Shown piece after piece: positions 16,050 to 25,896 of a DNA stretch of 64,000 nt. Below the pieces are notes generated by a model, which did no database searches, was not told the DNA's origin, and was given only the letters and a program-made list of their open reading frames with translations. Within the stretch, counting starts at the first letter, position 1, and each line of letters starts with the position of its first letter. A program made the position numbers and the translations under genes. The stretch is from Roseovarius sp. A-2. Its GTDB lineage: Bacteria; Pseudomonadota; Alphaproteobacteria; Rhodobacterales; Rhodobacteraceae. The DNA lies in the NCBI RefSeq assembly GCF_002072155.1, contig NZ_BDIY01000007.1, positions 99,912 to 163,911 on the forward strand, in the 5' to 3' direction.

Positions 16050-18458
16050 ATGAAAACCAGCACCCGTGTGGTCGTGATCGGCGGCGGCGTCGTCGGCTGT
16101 TCCGTGCTCTATCACCTGACCAAGCTGGGCTGGTCCGATGTCATGCTGCTGGAACGCTCGGAACTCACCTCCGGCTCCACCTGGCATGCGGCGGGCGGAT
16201 TTCACACGCTCAATGGCGACACGAACATGGCCGCGCTTCAGGGCTACACCATCCGGCTTTACAAGGAACTCGAAGAGATCACCGGCATGTCCTGCGGACT
16301 GCATCACGTCGGCGGCGTGACGCTCGCCGACAATCGCGACCGCTTCGACATGCTGCTCGCCGAGCGCGCCAAGCATCGCTACATGGGCCTCGAAACCGCG
16401 ATCGTCACGCCCGATGAAATCCGTGAAATTGCCCCCGTTACCAACATCGAAGGCATCATCGGCGGGCTTTATGACCCGCTTGACGGCCATCTCGACCCGT
16501 CTGGCACCACTCATGCCTATGCCAAGGCCGCGCGCATGGGCGGCGCGCAGATCGAAACCCATTGCATGGTGCAAGAAACCAATCAGCGCCCCGACGGCAC
16601 TTGGGACGTGGTGACGGACAAGGGCACCATCCACACCGAACACGTGGTCAACGCGGGCGGCCTCTGGGCGCGCGAGGTCGGGGCTATGGCGGGCGTCTAC
16701 CTGCCGCTGCACCCGATGGAGCACCAGTATATCGTCACCGACGAAATACCGACAATATACGACCGCGACTCCGAACACCCCCACGTGATGGATCCGGCGG
16801 GCGAAAGCTATCTGCGGCAGGAAGGGCGCGGGCTGTGTATCGGCTTCTACGAGCAGCCCTGCAAACCCTGGGCGGTGGACGGCACGCCTTGGGATTTCGG
16901 CCATGAACTGCTGCCTGACAACCTCGACAAGATCGAGGCCAGCATCGAATTTGCCTATCGTCGCTTTCCGGTGCTGGAGAAAGCTGGCGTGAAATCGGTC
17001 ATTCACGGCCCCTTCACCTTCGCCCCCGACGGCAACCCGCTGGTCGGCCCCATCCCCGGTCTGCGCGGCTACTGGTCGGCCTGCGGCGTGATGGCGGGCT
17101 TTTCCCAGGGCGGCGGCGTCGGCCTCATGCTGGCGCAGTGGATGACCGAAGGGGAATGTGAACGCGACGTGACGGCGATGGACGTGGCCCGCTTCGGCGA
17201 CTGGATCAGCCCGGGCTATACGCGTCCGAAAGTCATTGAAAACTATCAGAAAAGATTCTCCGTCTCCTACCCGAACGAGGAACTGCCCGCCGCCCGCCCC
17301 TTCCGTCAGACGCCAATGTATGATGTCTTTGACGACATGGGCGCGGTCTGGGGCGCGCAATACGGGCTTGAGGTGGTCAATTACTTTGCCACCGGCGATG
17401 AACCGCGATACGAGACTCCGTCGTTTCGCCGCTCAAACGCCTGGGAGGCCACCGCGCGCGAGGTGAAAGCGGTGCGCGAGGCCGTCGGCATCAACGAGGT
17501 CCACAATTTCGGCAAATACCTCGTCAGCGGCACTGGTGCCCGCGACTGGCTCGACCGGATCATGGCGGGCCGCATCCCCAAACCGGGGCGGCTCTCGCTC
17601 ACGCCGATGCTGTCGCCCAAGGGGCGGCTCTGGGGCGATTTCACCGTGTCCTGCCTCAACGACGAGACCTTCCAGCTCACCGCCTCCTACGGCGCGCAGG
17701 CCTTCCACATGCGCTGGTTCGACCAGAACGGGGCCAGGGACGTTAGGGTCGAAAACATCTCCGACCGGCTGAACGGATTTCAGATCGCAGGACCAAAGGC
17801 GCGCGAGGTGCTCATCGCCTGCACCCGTGACAGGCTCGCGGACATGAAATTCATGGATATCCGTCCCGCCGTGCTCGGCATGGTCGATTGCCTCGTGCAG
17901 CGCGTCAGCTATACCGGCGATCTGGGATACGAGATCTATTGCGACCCGATGGCGCAACGCGCGCTGTGGGATGTGCTGTGGTCCGAGGGGCGAAAGCACG
18001 GCATGCGGCCCTTTGGCATGCGCGCGATGATGTCGCTGCGGCTTGACCGGTTCTTCGGTGCGTGGCTGCGTGAATTCTCACCCGATTACACCCCCGGCGA
18101 GACCGGGATGGACCGGTTCATCGCGTGGAAGAAAAACACCGATTTCATCGGCCGCGCGGCGGCAGAGGCCGAACGCACCCAAGGGGCCGCGCGCGCGCTC
18201 GTCGCTTTTGAGGTAGAGGCCGAGGATGCCGACGTGAACAGCTATGAACCGGTCTGGATTGAGGGCGCGGTGCGCGGGTTCTGTACCTCGGGCGGCTATT
18301 CGCATCATACGGGCAAATCCATCGCCCTTGCCCTCATTCCGACCGAACACGCGCAGGGCGGGCTGGAGGCCGAGATCGAAATCCTCGGACACCGCCGCGC
18401 CGCTCGGCTCATCACCGAACCGCTCTTTGATGCGGACGGGACGCGGATGCGGGGCTAA
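16050..18458 (+). CDS. FAD-dependent oxidoreductase/GcvT fusion (paralogue)
   Basis: 802 residues from the ATG at 16050, which has an AGGAGG ribosome site; a longer upstream frame has no such site. Same architecture as the divergent neighbour: FAD site VVVIGGGVVGCSVLYHLTKLG, TSGSTWHAAGGFHT with the flavin-linking His, and a GcvT domain with SYTGDLGYEIYC and AMMSLRLDRFFGAWLREFSPD. The core substrate loops differ (GDTNMAALQGY here, HDSANISRLQHY in the neighbour), so the two probably act on different methylated amines or amino acids in one demethylation route. A terminator follows the stop. Confidence 0.9.
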   Translation: MKTSTRVVVIGGGVVGCSVLYHLTKLGWSDVMLLERSELTSGSTWHAAGGFHTLNGDTNMAALQGYTIRLYKELEEITGMSCGLHHVGGVTLADNRDRFDMLLAERAKHRYMGLETAIVTPDEIREIAPVTNIEGIIGGLYDPLDGHLDPSGTTHAYAKAARMGGAQIETHCMVQETNQRPDGTWDVVTDKGTIHTEHVVNAGGLWAREVGAMAGVYLPLHPMEHQYIVTDEIPTIYDRDSEHPHVMDPAGESYLRQEGRGLCIGFYEQPCKPWAVDGTPWDFGHELLPDNLDKIEASIEFAYRRFPVLEKAGVKSVIHGPFTFAPDGNPLVGPIPGLRGYWSACGVMAGFSQGGGVGLMLAQWMTEGECERDVTAMDVARFGDWISPGYTRPKVIENYQKRFSVSYPNEELPAARPFRQTPMYDVFDDMGAVWGAQYGLEVVNYFATGDEPRYETPSFRRSNAWEATAREVKAVREAVGINEVHNFGKYLVSGTGARDWLDRIMAGRIPKPGRLSLTPMLSPKGRLWGDFTVSCLNDETFQLTASYGAQAFHMRWFDQNGARDVRVENISDRLNGFQIAGPKAREVLIACTRDRLADMKFMDIRPAVLGMVDCLVQRVSYTGDLGYEIYCDPMAQRALWDVLWSEGRKHGMRPFGMRAMMSLRLDRFFGAWLREFSPDYTPGETGMDRFIAWKKNTDFIGRAAAEAERTQGAARALVAFEVEAEDADVNSYEPVWIEGAVRGFCTSGGYSHHTGKSIALALIPTEHAQGGLEAEIEILGHRRAARLITEPLFDADGTRMRG

Positions 18459-18464
18459 GCGCAC

Positions 18465-18498
18465 AACCCCGGCGCAGATGAAGAATCGAGCCGGGGTT
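18465..18498 (+). terminator. Rho-independent terminator after FAD/GcvT gene
   Basis: AACCCCGGC pairs with GCCGGGGTT across a 16-nt loop, followed by TATTTGAGTATTTT. It lies 7 bp past the stop at 18458. Confidence 0.7.
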
Positions 18499-18532
18499 TA
18501 TTTGAGTATTTTCAGAACGATGAATGGCAAAG

Positions 18533-18754
18533 TTAATCTTTTGTCTCGTCTGGATCGGCTTGTCCCACGCCGAGGAACAGCCGCTTGAGCGGCGCGATCC
18601 AGATGAATCCCAGCCCCACATAGACCAGCAGTTCGATCCAGAAAGATGGCCGGTCGATCCAGTTCACGATGGTCACGGCGGTCACGATGTAGGCGGGCAA
18701 ACCCACCAATAGCACCACCAGCGACCAGCGTTTCCGGGCCTTGTAGCTGAGCAT
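18533..18754 (-). CDS. DUF2842 small membrane protein
   Basis: 73 residues: MLSYKARKRWSLVVLLVGLPAYIVTAVTIVNW, a second hydrophobic helix FWIELLVYVGLGFIWIAPLKRLF, then an acidic tail. Two membrane helices with the WIAPLK loop are typical of DUF2842, a family almost limited to Alphaproteobacteria. It starts 9 bp after the purA stop and may be co-transcribed. Function unknown. Confidence 0.85.
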   Translation of the reverse strand: MLSYKARKRWSLVVLLVGLPAYIVTAVTIVNWIDRPSFWIELLVYVGLGFIWIAPLKRLFLGVGQADPDETKD

Positions 18755-18763
18755 TGCGCCTCC

Positions 18764-20059
18764 TCAATCCGCGAACGGGTCGGTCACCAGGATGGTGTCC
18801 TCGCGTTCCGGTGAGGTGGAGAGTAGTGCTACGGGGCAGTCGATCAACTCTTCGACGCGGCGCACGTATTTGATCGCGTTGGCGGGCAGATCGGCCCAGC
18901 TGCGTGCGCCTTCGGTCGAGTCTGTCCAGCCCGGCAGTTCTTCGTAGACGGGCGTGCAGCGGGCCTGTTCCTCGGCGGCAATCGGCAGGTAATCCAGCCG
19001 CTTGCCGTCAAGATCATAGCCCACACAGATCTTGAGCGTCTCGAACCCGTCGAGCACGTCGAGCTTGGTGAAGGAAATGCCGTTCACGCCGCTCGTGACG
19101 CAGGTCTGCCGCACCAGGCAGGCATCGAACCAACCGCAGCGCCGCTGCCGCCCGGTCACCGTGCCGAATTCATGCCCGCGCTCACCCAGCCGCTGACCAT
19201 CGGCGTCTTGCAACTCGGTCGGGAACGGCCCCTCGCCCACACGGGTGGTATAGGCCTTGACGATGCCCAGCACGTAATCGATCGAACCCGGCCCGATCCC
19301 GACACCCGTCGCCGCCTGTCCCGCAATCACATTCGACGAGGTGACAAAGGGGTAGGTGCCGAAATCAATATCCAGCAGCGCGCCCTGCGCGCCCTCGAAC
19401 AGGATGCGCTTGCCCGCCCGGCGCTGCTCGTTGAGCACCTTCCAGACCGGTGCGGCATAGGGCAGGATCTGCGGTGCGATCTCGATCAGCTGCGCAATCA
19501 GTGCCTCGCGGTCCACCGCCTCGATCCCCAGTCCCCGGCGCAGCGGATCGTGATGCTGCAACGCCCGGTCAACCCGTGCGATCAGAGTCTCCTCATCGGC
19601 CAGATCGGCCACCCGCACTGCGCGGCGGCCCACCTTGTCCTCATAGGCGGGGCCGATGCCGCGCCCGGTGGTGCCGATCTTGGTGCCCTTGCTCGCCGCC
19701 TCTTCGCGGGCCCGGTCCAATTCGCCGTGAATCGGCAGGATCAGCGGTGTGTTCTCGGCGATCATCAGCGTCTCGGGCGTGATCTCCACCCCTTGCTCGC
19801 GGATCTGCGCGACCTCATTCATCAGATGCCACGGGTCGAGCACCACGCCATTGCCGATCACGCTCAGCTTACCGCCTCGCACTACGCCCGAAGGCAGCGC
19901 GTTGAGCTTGTAGACCTTGCCGTCGATCACGAGGGTATGGCCCGCGTTGTGGCCACCCTGAAACCGCGCGATCACATCGGCGCGCTCGCTCAGCCAGTCC
20001 ACGATCTTGCCTTTTCCCTCGTCCCCCCACTGGGCCCCGACGACGACGACATTTGCCAT
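18764..20059 (-). CDS. purA: Adenylosuccinate synthetase
   Basis: 431 residues, full length. Joins IMP and aspartate using GTP, the first committed step to AMP. Opening [25 protein letters not shown] contains the GDEGKGK phosphate loop with catalytic Asp; [31 protein letters not shown] and [24 protein letters not shown] follow in order, and [11 protein letters not shown] is the aspartate-loop region. Alone in purine synthesis here, though purF lies 14 kb away. Confidence 0.98.
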   Translation of the reverse strand: MANVVVVGAQWGDEGKGKIVDWLSERADVIARFQGGHNAGHTLVIDGKVYKLNALPSGVVRGGKLSVIGNGVVLDPWHLMNEVAQIREQGVEITPETLMIAENTPLILPIHGELDRAREEAASKGTKIGTTGRGIGPAYEDKVGRRAVRVADLADEETLIARVDRALQHHDPLRRGLGIEAVDREALIAQLIEIAPQILPYAAPVWKVLNEQRRAGKRILFEGAQGALLDIDFGTYPFVTSSNVIAGQAATGVGIGPGSIDYVLGIVKAYTTRVGEGPFPTELQDADGQRLGERGHEFGTVTGRQRRCGWFDACLVRQTCVTSGVNGISFTKLDVLDGFETLKICVGYDLDGKRLDYLPIAAEEQARCTPVYEELPGWTDSTEGARSWADLPANAIKYVRRVEELIDCPVALLSTSPEREDTILVTDPFAD

Positions 20060-20208
20060 GATTTACCCCTCGGCATTTGGTCCAAACCGCACGCCGGTAT
20101 AACGGTGCGCGGCCCCGGGCGAAACAGCTAAATGGTGACGACCCACTGGACAGCCCGCGCGCCCTGCGGCACATCTTGGCAAGGTATTGGGCGATGGGGG
20201 TATAAGAC

Positions 20209-20604
20209 ATGGGATTTCTGGCAAGGTGGGTGGTGGCCTTTGGGCTTTTGGCGTCGACCTTCAACCCGACTGAGCTGAATTTCATCAGCTGGGCACGGGC
20301 GAATGTCAGCACGCAACTGCCGCTCACTGTGCTGCTTGGGCTGCTGCTGATGGTGGGTTACATCATATACCTGCGCGCCACGCTGCGCTCCATCGGCGGG
20401 GTCGGAATGGGGCTGGTTCTGGCGATCGCGGCATCGTTGATCTGGGTGCTGCACGATTTCGGACTGATCAGCTTCGACGATCCGACGCTCAATGTCTGGC
20501 TGGCGCTCGTGGCGCTGTCGCTGGTGCTCGGCATCGGGCTAAGCTGGAGCCACGTGCGCCGAAGACTTTCGGGTCAGGCGGATATGGATGATGTGGATGA
20601 ATAG
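20209..20604 (+). CDS. Four-helix membrane protein (DUF6524-like)
   Basis: 131 residues: MGFLARWVVAFGLLASTFNPTELNFISWA, then helices near 40-56, 66-83 and 95-112 and an acidic tail. The FNPT..N..SW motif just after the first helix is typical of a small alphaproteobacterial membrane family. Divergent from purA. Function unknown. Confidence 0.75.
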   Translation: MGFLARWVVAFGLLASTFNPTELNFISWARANVSTQLPLTVLLGLLLMVGYIIYLRATLRSIGGVGMGLVLAIAASLIWVLHDFGLISFDDPTLNVWLALVALSLVLGIGLSWSHVRRRLSGQADMDDVDE

Positions 20605-20682
20605 GGCGCGCGGCCGATAAGGCCCGATTGAACACACGGTCCTCACACAACTGACCTGGCACAACTGATCCCGGTCAAAAGA

Positions 20683-20711
20683 ATGCCCCGGACATGATCC
20701 GGGGCATTTTC
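20683..20711. terminator. Bidirectional rho-independent terminator
   Basis: ATGCCCCGGA and TCCGGGGCAT form a 10-bp stem with a 5-nt loop. TTTT follows on the plus strand and TTCTTTT on the minus strand. It closes lon (stop 20719) and the convergent membrane protein gene. Confidence 0.9.
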
Positions 20712-20718
20712 ATCTCTC

Positions 20719-23130
20719 TCAGTGGGCAACCGCTCCCCGGCCTTCATTGCCGGATTTGAGCGCCGTCTCGGCGGCGGCGGCCTCTTCGGCTTCCTCGTCC
20801 CAGTCCACCGGCTCGGGCGTGCGCGTCAGCGCCAGTTTCAGCACATCGCGAACATGATCGACCGGAATGATATCGAGCCCCTCCTTCACGTTGTCGGGAA
20901 TCTCGGTCAGGTCCTTCTCGTTGTCGCGCGGGATAAGCACCGTCTTGATCCCGCCCCGCAGCGCCGCCAGCAGTTTCTCCTTGAGCCCGCCGATGGGCAG
21001 CGCGTTGCCGCGCAGCGTGACCTCGCCGGTCATGGCGATATCCTTGCGCACCGGGATGCCGGTCAAGACGGATACGATCGAAGTCACCATCGCCAGACCG
21101 GCCGACGGCCCGTCCTTGGGCGTCGCCCCTTCGGGCACGTGGACGTGGATGTCCCACTTCTCGAACTTTGGCGGTTTAACCCCGATTTCGGGCGCAACCG
21201 AGCGGACATAGCTTGACGCGGCGTCGATCGATTCCTTCATCACGTCGCCAAGTGTGCCGGTCGTCTTCATCCGGCCCTTGCCCGGCAGGCGCAACGCCTC
21301 GATATTCAACAGCTCGCCCCCCACCGAGGTATAGGCCAGCCCGGTGACCACGCCGACCTGATCGCTCTCTTCGGCCAGACCGAACTTGTATTTCCGCACC
21401 CCAAGGAAATCTTCAAGGTTCTCGGGCGTCACGGTGATCGCCTTGTCCTCGCCCTTGATGATGCGTGTCACCGCCTTGCGCGCGATCTTGGCGATCTCGC
21501 GTTCCAGGTTCCGCACCCCGGCCTCACGGGTGTAGTAACGCACGATATCTGTCAGCGCCGCGTCGGTCAGCTCGAACTCGCCCTTCTTCAGGCCATTGTT
21601 CTTGATTTGCTTGTCGAGCAGATGCTGCTTGGCAATCTCGCGCTTTTCATCCTCGGTATAGCCTGCCAGCGGAATGATCTCCATCCGGTCCAAAAGCGGG
21701 CCTGGCATGTTGTAGCTGTTGGCCGTGGTCAGGAACATCACGTTCGACAGGTCGTATTCCACCTCGAGGTAGTGATCGACGAAGGTCGAGTTCTGTTCCG
21801 GGTCCAGCACCTCGAGCATCGCGCTCGCCGGATCCCCCCGGAAATCCTGCCCCATCTTGTCGATCTCATCGAGCAGAATCAGCGGATTTGTGGTCTTGGC
21901 CTTCTTCAGCGCCTGGATGATCTTGCCCGGCATCGAGCCGATATAGGTCCGGCGGTGACCACGGATCTCGCTCTCGTCGCGCACGCCGCCCAGCGAAATA
22001 CGGATGAACTCACGCCCCGTTGATCGCGCCACGGATTTTCCGAGGCTCGTCTTGCCCACGCCCGGCGGGCCGACAAGGCACATGATCGGGCCTTTCAGCT
22101 TTTTGCTGCGTTGCTGCACCGCCAAGTATTCGACGATCCGTTCCTTGACCTTCTCCAGCCCGTAGTGATCGGCATCGAGAATGTTTTGTGCCTTGTGCAG
22201 GTCCTTCTTCACGCGGCTTTTCACGCCCCACGGAATACCCAGCATCCAGTCGAGGTAATTGCGCACCACGGTGGCCTCGGCGCTCATCGGGCTCATGTTC
22301 TTGAGCTTCTTGAGTTCGGCCGCGGCCTTGTCTTTGGCCTCTTTGCTCAGCTTGGTGTTGGCGATGCGCTCTTCCAGTTCGGCAATCTCGCCTTCGCCGT
22401 CCTCGCCATCGCCCAGTTCCTTCTGAATGGCCTTCATCTGCTCATTCAGGTAATACTCGCGCTGCGTCCGCTCCATCTGGGATTTCACGCGCGTCTTGAT
22501 CTTCTTCTCGACCTGCAAAACGCTCATCTCGCCCTGCATCAGGCCGTAAACCTTCTCCAGCCGCTCGCTTACGCTCAGCGTCTCCAGCAGGTCCTGCTTG
22601 CGATCGACCTCGATGCCCAGATGCCCGGCCACAAGATCAGCCAGCTTCGCCGCCTCGTCGGAATCCGTCACAGCGGCCAGCGCCTCGTCGGGGATGTTCT
22701 TCTTGACCTTGGCGTAGCGTGCGAACTCGTCGCCGACGCTGCGCAGCAGCGCCTCGATGGTGGTCGCGTCACCGGGCGTCTCGTTCACATATTCGGCGCG
22801 CGCTTCGAAGAAATCGTCATTCTCCAGGTACTCGGTGATGCGCACCCGCGCCACGCCCTCGACCAGCACCTTGACGGTGCCGTCGGGCAATTTCAGCAAT
22901 TGCAGCACATTGGCCAGCACGCCGACGCGGTAGATATCGCCTTCTGCGGGGTCGTCATCGGCAGGGTCGATCTGGCTCGACAACAGGATCTGCTTGTCGT
23001 CCTGCATCACCTCCTCCAGCGCGCGCACCGACTTGTCGCGCCCCACGAAAAGCGGCACGATCATGTGTGGAAACACCACGATATCTCGCAGCGGCAGCAC
23101 GGGATAGGATGCGTTGAGTGGGTCTTGCAT
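20719..23130 (-). CDS. lon: ATP-dependent protease Lon
   Basis: 803 residues, the usual LonA length. N-terminal substrate domain (YPVLPLRDIVVFPHMIVPLFVGR), long coiled-coil middle, AAA+ module with Walker A GPPGVGKTS and Walker B LILLDEIDK, then the protease domain with catalytic Ser in KDGPSAG and catalytic Lys in LKEKLLAA. Degrades misfolded and regulatory proteins in the cytoplasm. The 246-bp leader has a GTTGAAA that faintly resembles a heat-shock -35, but no convincing -10. Ends at a strong bidirectional terminator. Confidence 0.98.
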   Translation of the reverse strand: MQDPLNASYPVLPLRDIVVFPHMIVPLFVGRDKSVRALEEVMQDDKQILLSSQIDPADDDPAEGDIYRVGVLANVLQLLKLPDGTVKVLVEGVARVRITEYLENDDFFEARAEYVNETPGDATTIEALLRSVGDEFARYAKVKKNIPDEALAAVTDSDEAAKLADLVAGHLGIEVDRKQDLLETLSVSERLEKVYGLMQGEMSVLQVEKKIKTRVKSQMERTQREYYLNEQMKAIQKELGDGEDGEGEIAELEERIANTKLSKEAKDKAAAELKKLKNMSPMSAEATVVRNYLDWMLGIPWGVKSRVKKDLHKAQNILDADHYGLEKVKERIVEYLAVQQRSKKLKGPIMCLVGPPGVGKTSLGKSVARSTGREFIRISLGGVRDESEIRGHRRTYIGSMPGKIIQALKKAKTTNPLILLDEIDKMGQDFRGDPASAMLEVLDPEQNSTFVDHYLEVEYDLSNVMFLTTANSYNMPGPLLDRMEIIPLAGYTEDEKREIAKQHLLDKQIKNNGLKKGEFELTDAALTDIVRYYTREAGVRNLEREIAKIARKAVTRIIKGEDKAITVTPENLEDFLGVRKYKFGLAEESDQVGVVTGLAYTSVGGELLNIEALRLPGKGRMKTTGTLGDVMKESIDAASSYVRSVAPEIGVKPPKFEKWDIHVHVPEGATPKDGPSAGLAMVTSIVSVLTGIPVRKDIAMTGEVTLRGNALPIGGLKEKLLAALRGGIKTVLIPRDNEKDLTEIPDNVKEGLDIIPVDHVRDVLKLALTRTPEPVDWDEEAEEAAAAETALKSGNEGRGAVAH

Positions 23131-23376
23131 GCTCGTTTTCCTGTTCTTGGCAAGAGGACACCGGCCCCGGCTTCGCGGCAGCCCCGGCCCTCTCCGTTTC
23201 GCTTGGGTCTTACTTGGGGCAGACCCGGCCCCGTTTCAACGGATGTGGCGCAGAATGCCCCGCCACGCCGGTGGGGGCAAGCGGCGAATCCGCCGGGTTT
23301 GAGGCATTCCGCTGCGCCAAACGCGACGGATCCGGGTTTTCGCGCGGCGGCTGTCTGCACGCGGCTGATCCCTGCG

Positions 23377-24612
23377 TCACACCCGCGCCTGCGTGTGCTT
23401 GCGCAGTTCCGCGCGGGCCACCTGGCGGCGATGCACCGCGTCCGGCCCGTCGGCCAGCCGTAATGTGCGCACATGGGTCCACATCGAGGCCAGCGGCACA
23501 TCCTGTGAAATGCCTTGTGCCCCGAACATCTGCACCGCCTCGTCGATCACCCTGAGCGCTACCCGCGGGGCCACCACCTTGATCTGGCTGATCCACGGCG
23601 CCGCGGCGCGCGCGTCACCCTGATCCATCACCCACGCGGCCTTGAGACACAAAAGCCGCGCCTGCTCGATTTCCATCCGGCATTCGGCGATGATGTCGTA
23701 ATTCGCCCCCAGCTGCGCCAGCGGCTTGCCGAACGCCTCGCGCGCGATGCTGCGTTTGCACATCATCTCTAGCGCGGCCTCGGCCTGCCCTATCGCTCGC
23801 ATGCAATGATGTATGCGGCCCGGCCCGAGACGTCCCTGCGCGATCTCGAACCCGCGACCTTCGCCCAACAGCATGTTTCGGGCGGGTACGCGCACATTAT
23901 CGAACTTGAAATGCATATGACCGTGCGGCGCGTCGTCATGGCCGTAGACCTCCATCGGGCGCAGCTTCTTGATGCCGGGCGTGTCGGCGGGCACGACGAT
24001 CATCGAATGACGCTGATGTTTGGGCAGGTCATCACCCCCCGTCCGGACCATCACGATGTAAACCCGGCACCGCGGATCACCTGCCCCGGTGGCCCACCAT
24101 TTCTGGCCGTTCAGCACGTAGTGATCGCCGTCGCGCACGCAGGACATGGCAATGTTGGTCGCATCAGAACTGGCGACCTCCGGCTCGGTCATGAGGTAAG
24201 CGCTGCGGATCTCTCCCTCCAGCAGCGGCACCAGCCACTGGGCCTTCATCGCCTCGGTACCGTAACGCTCGAACACTTCCATATTGCCGGTATCGGGGGC
24301 GTTGCAGTTGAACACCTCCGCACCCATTGGCGTGCGCCCCATCGCTTCGGCGAAATAGGCATATTCGACCGTAGTCAGGCCAAAGCCGCGCGCGCTGTCG
24401 GTCAGCCAGAAATTCCACAGCCCCTCAGCCTTGGCGCGCGCCTTCAGACCTTCGAGAATCTCGGCCTGGCGGGGGGTGTAGGTCCAACGGTCGCCTTGGC
24501 CCACCTCGGCGTGATACTCGGCCTCCAGCGGCATGATCTCGTCGCGCACCACTGCCTCAACGCGTTCCAGCAGCGCACGAATCTCGGCCCGCATTCCAAG
24601 GTTCATCTGCAT
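23377..24612 (-). CDS. Acyl-CoA dehydrogenase family protein
   Basis: 411 residues from the ATG at 24612, chosen because a GGAG lies at the right distance; an ATG 12 nt earlier in the same frame is possible. ACAD signatures: AYLMTEPEVASSDATN, YVLNGQKWWATGAGDPRC and a C-terminal helical domain with QMFGAQGISQDVPLASMWTHVRTLRLADGPD. The MTEPEVASSDATN and HGHMHFKFDNVRVP segments suit the longer ACAD10/11-like group. FAD-dependent alpha,beta-dehydrogenation of an acyl-CoA is expected; the chain is unknown. Monocistronic, upstream of lon on the same strand. Confidence 0.9.
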   Translation of the reverse strand: MQMNLGMRAEIRALLERVEAVVRDEIMPLEAEYHAEVGQGDRWTYTPRQAEILEGLKARAKAEGLWNFWLTDSARGFGLTTVEYAYFAEAMGRTPMGAEVFNCNAPDTGNMEVFERYGTEAMKAQWLVPLLEGEIRSAYLMTEPEVASSDATNIAMSCVRDGDHYVLNGQKWWATGAGDPRCRVYIVMVRTGGDDLPKHQRHSMIVVPADTPGIKKLRPMEVYGHDDAPHGHMHFKFDNVRVPARNMLLGEGRGFEIAQGRLGPGRIHHCMRAIGQAEAALEMMCKRSIAREAFGKPLAQLGANYDIIAECRMEIEQARLLCLKAAWVMDQGDARAAAPWISQIKVVAPRVALRVIDEAVQMFGAQGISQDVPLASMWTHVRTLRLADGPDAVHRRQVARAELRKHTQARV

Positions 24613-24880
24613 GCCCGTCTCCATTGGTCTACTGCGTATCGCGGTCCAGGGCAGAGCCTTGCAACCTCTGCGCGACATGCCTGTGGTGGCGCGCAATCAC
24701 AGGCGGGCGAACCCGGCCAAATGACAAAACCTTACCCGTGCCCGTGCCAAATTCCGCCACATTACAGGTGTTATCTACTCTTGCGCCGGTCACGCTTCGC
24801 CGCACCGCGAGCGACCCGCGCATTTAGTGACGTGAGTGATTTAAAGAGTGATCTGTTTTCAGTACGGTAAGCAATAGTAA
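24613..24880. other. Spacer between acyl-CoA dehydrogenase and bdhA, no gene seen
   Basis: About 270 bp that would hold the acyl-CoA dehydrogenase promoter. The right end, from about 24820, is AT-richer. No supportable coding sequence or RNA structure apart from the terminator that begins at 24881. Confidence 0.4.
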
Positions 24881-24912
24881 ATCAGGTGGCCGCCGCGCGG
24901 CGGTCGCCTGAT
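24881..24912 (-). terminator. Terminator of bdhA
   Basis: ATCAGGTGGCCGCCGC pairs with GCGGCGGTCGCCTGAT with two mismatches, a stem of about 14 pairs. On the bdhA strand it is followed by TTTACTATTG. It starts 36 bp past the bdhA stop. Confidence 0.7.
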
Positions 24913-24947
24913 CTCAAAGCAAAGCCCAACCGGGCCCCCGCGATTAC

Positions 24948-25721
24948 TCAGAGCGCAGTCCAGCCGCCATCGACGCTGATCGTCGTTCCGGTGATCTGCG
25001 CCGCTGCGTCGGAACACAGGAACAGCGCCGTGCCGCCCAGTTGCTCTGTGGTGGCAAACTCCTTCGATGGCTGACGCTCCAGCATGACCTTCTCGATCAC
25101 CTCGTCGCGGTCCATGCCGTATTTCTCCATCGTGTCGGGGATCTGCGATTCGACCAGCGGAGTCAGCACGTAGCCCGGGCAGATCGCATTCGCGGTGATC
25201 GGCTCTTTCGCGGTTTCCAGCGCCACCACCTTGGTCATGCCGACGATGCCGTGCTTGGCCGCCACATAGGCCGATTTGTAGGGGCTCGCGGTCAGACCAT
25301 GCGCCGAGGCGATGTTGACCACCCGGCCCCAGCCCGCCTTGCGCATCATGGGCAGCGCGGCGGCGGTGGTGTGATAGGCCGAGTTGAGGTTGATCGCGAT
25401 GATCGCGTTCCACTTGTCTGCCGGAAACTCGTCGATTGGGGCGACGTGCTGGATGCCCGCGTTGTTGATCAGGATATCGCAGGTCCCGGCCTGTTCGATC
25501 AGCGCGCGGCACTGGTCGCCATCGGACATGTCGGCCTGAATGTAGCGCGTTTTCGTGCCGGTCTCGTCGGCGATCTTTTTGGCCAGCGCGTGATCCTCAT
25601 CCGAATCGGTAAAGGAGTTCAGCACCACATTGACCCCCGCGCGCGCCAGTTCCCACGCGATGCCCAGACCGATACCGGAATTCGATCCGGTGATGACTGC
25701 GGTTTTGCCTTTGACGCTCAT
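24948..25721 (-). CDS. bdhA: 3-hydroxybutyrate dehydrogenase
   Basis: 257 residues from the ATG at 25721 (MSVKGKTAVITGSNSGIGLGIA). Classical SDR: nucleotide-binding TGSNSGIG, NNAGIQHVAPIDEFP, catalytic Ser/Tyr/Lys in NIASAHGLTASPYKSAYVAAKHG, and CPGYVLTPLVESQIPD followed by the lid. HVAPIDEFP and the AHGL(T/V)AS block are typical of D-3-hydroxybutyrate dehydrogenases, which link polyhydroxybutyrate breakdown to acetoacetate with NAD. Single gene with its own terminator. Confidence 0.92.
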   Translation of the reverse strand: MSVKGKTAVITGSNSGIGLGIAWELARAGVNVVLNSFTDSDEDHALAKKIADETGTKTRYIQADMSDGDQCRALIEQAGTCDILINNAGIQHVAPIDEFPADKWNAIIAINLNSAYHTTAAALPMMRKAGWGRVVNIASAHGLTASPYKSAYVAAKHGIVGMTKVVALETAKEPITANAICPGYVLTPLVESQIPDTMEKYGMDRDEVIEKVMLERQPSKEFATTEQLGGTALFLCSDAAAQITGTTISVDGGWTAL

Positions 25722-25814
25722 GCGCGTTCTCCCTTGTTTAGAATGCACGCGCAGCATATGTGCCGCATCTGCAAATTGCACGGGGAATGAGGATCACGAG
25801 GGGGCGAGCGGGCC

Positions 25815-25842
25815 AAAAAAAACGCCCGCACGAGGCGGGCGT
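25815..25842 (-). terminator. Rho-independent terminator of the candidate sRNA
   Basis: Stem ACGCCCGC (25822-25829) with GCGGGCGT (25835-25842), short loop, then eight T on the reverse strand. Textbook strength. Confidence 0.88.
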
Positions 25843-25890
25843 CAAGTTATTGAGGCAGGTTTCATACAGGCAAGAAACCTATCGAGCAGT
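25815..25890 (-). ncRNA. Candidate small RNA, about 76 nt
   Basis: Reverse strand, between bdhA and a divergent solute-binding protein gene. A consensus promoter (TTGGAC, 17 bp, TATAAC) places the start near 25890. The transcript would fold a 7-bp hairpin (AGGTTTC/GAAACCT, 25880-25857), then a short linker GCCTCAATAACTTG, then an 8-bp GC-rich stem (GCGGGCGT partner at 25842-25822) followed by eight U. No open frame with a ribosome site fits inside. The terminator is too far from any reverse-strand gene to serve one, so an independent RNA is the simplest reading. It does not match any sRNA family I can name. Confidence 0.7.
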
Positions 25891-25896
25891 GCATCC

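Noticed and set aside
23131..23376. Heat-shock promoter upstream of lon (GTTGAAA)
   Set aside because: No acceptable -10 at the right distance; only the -35-like part is seen.
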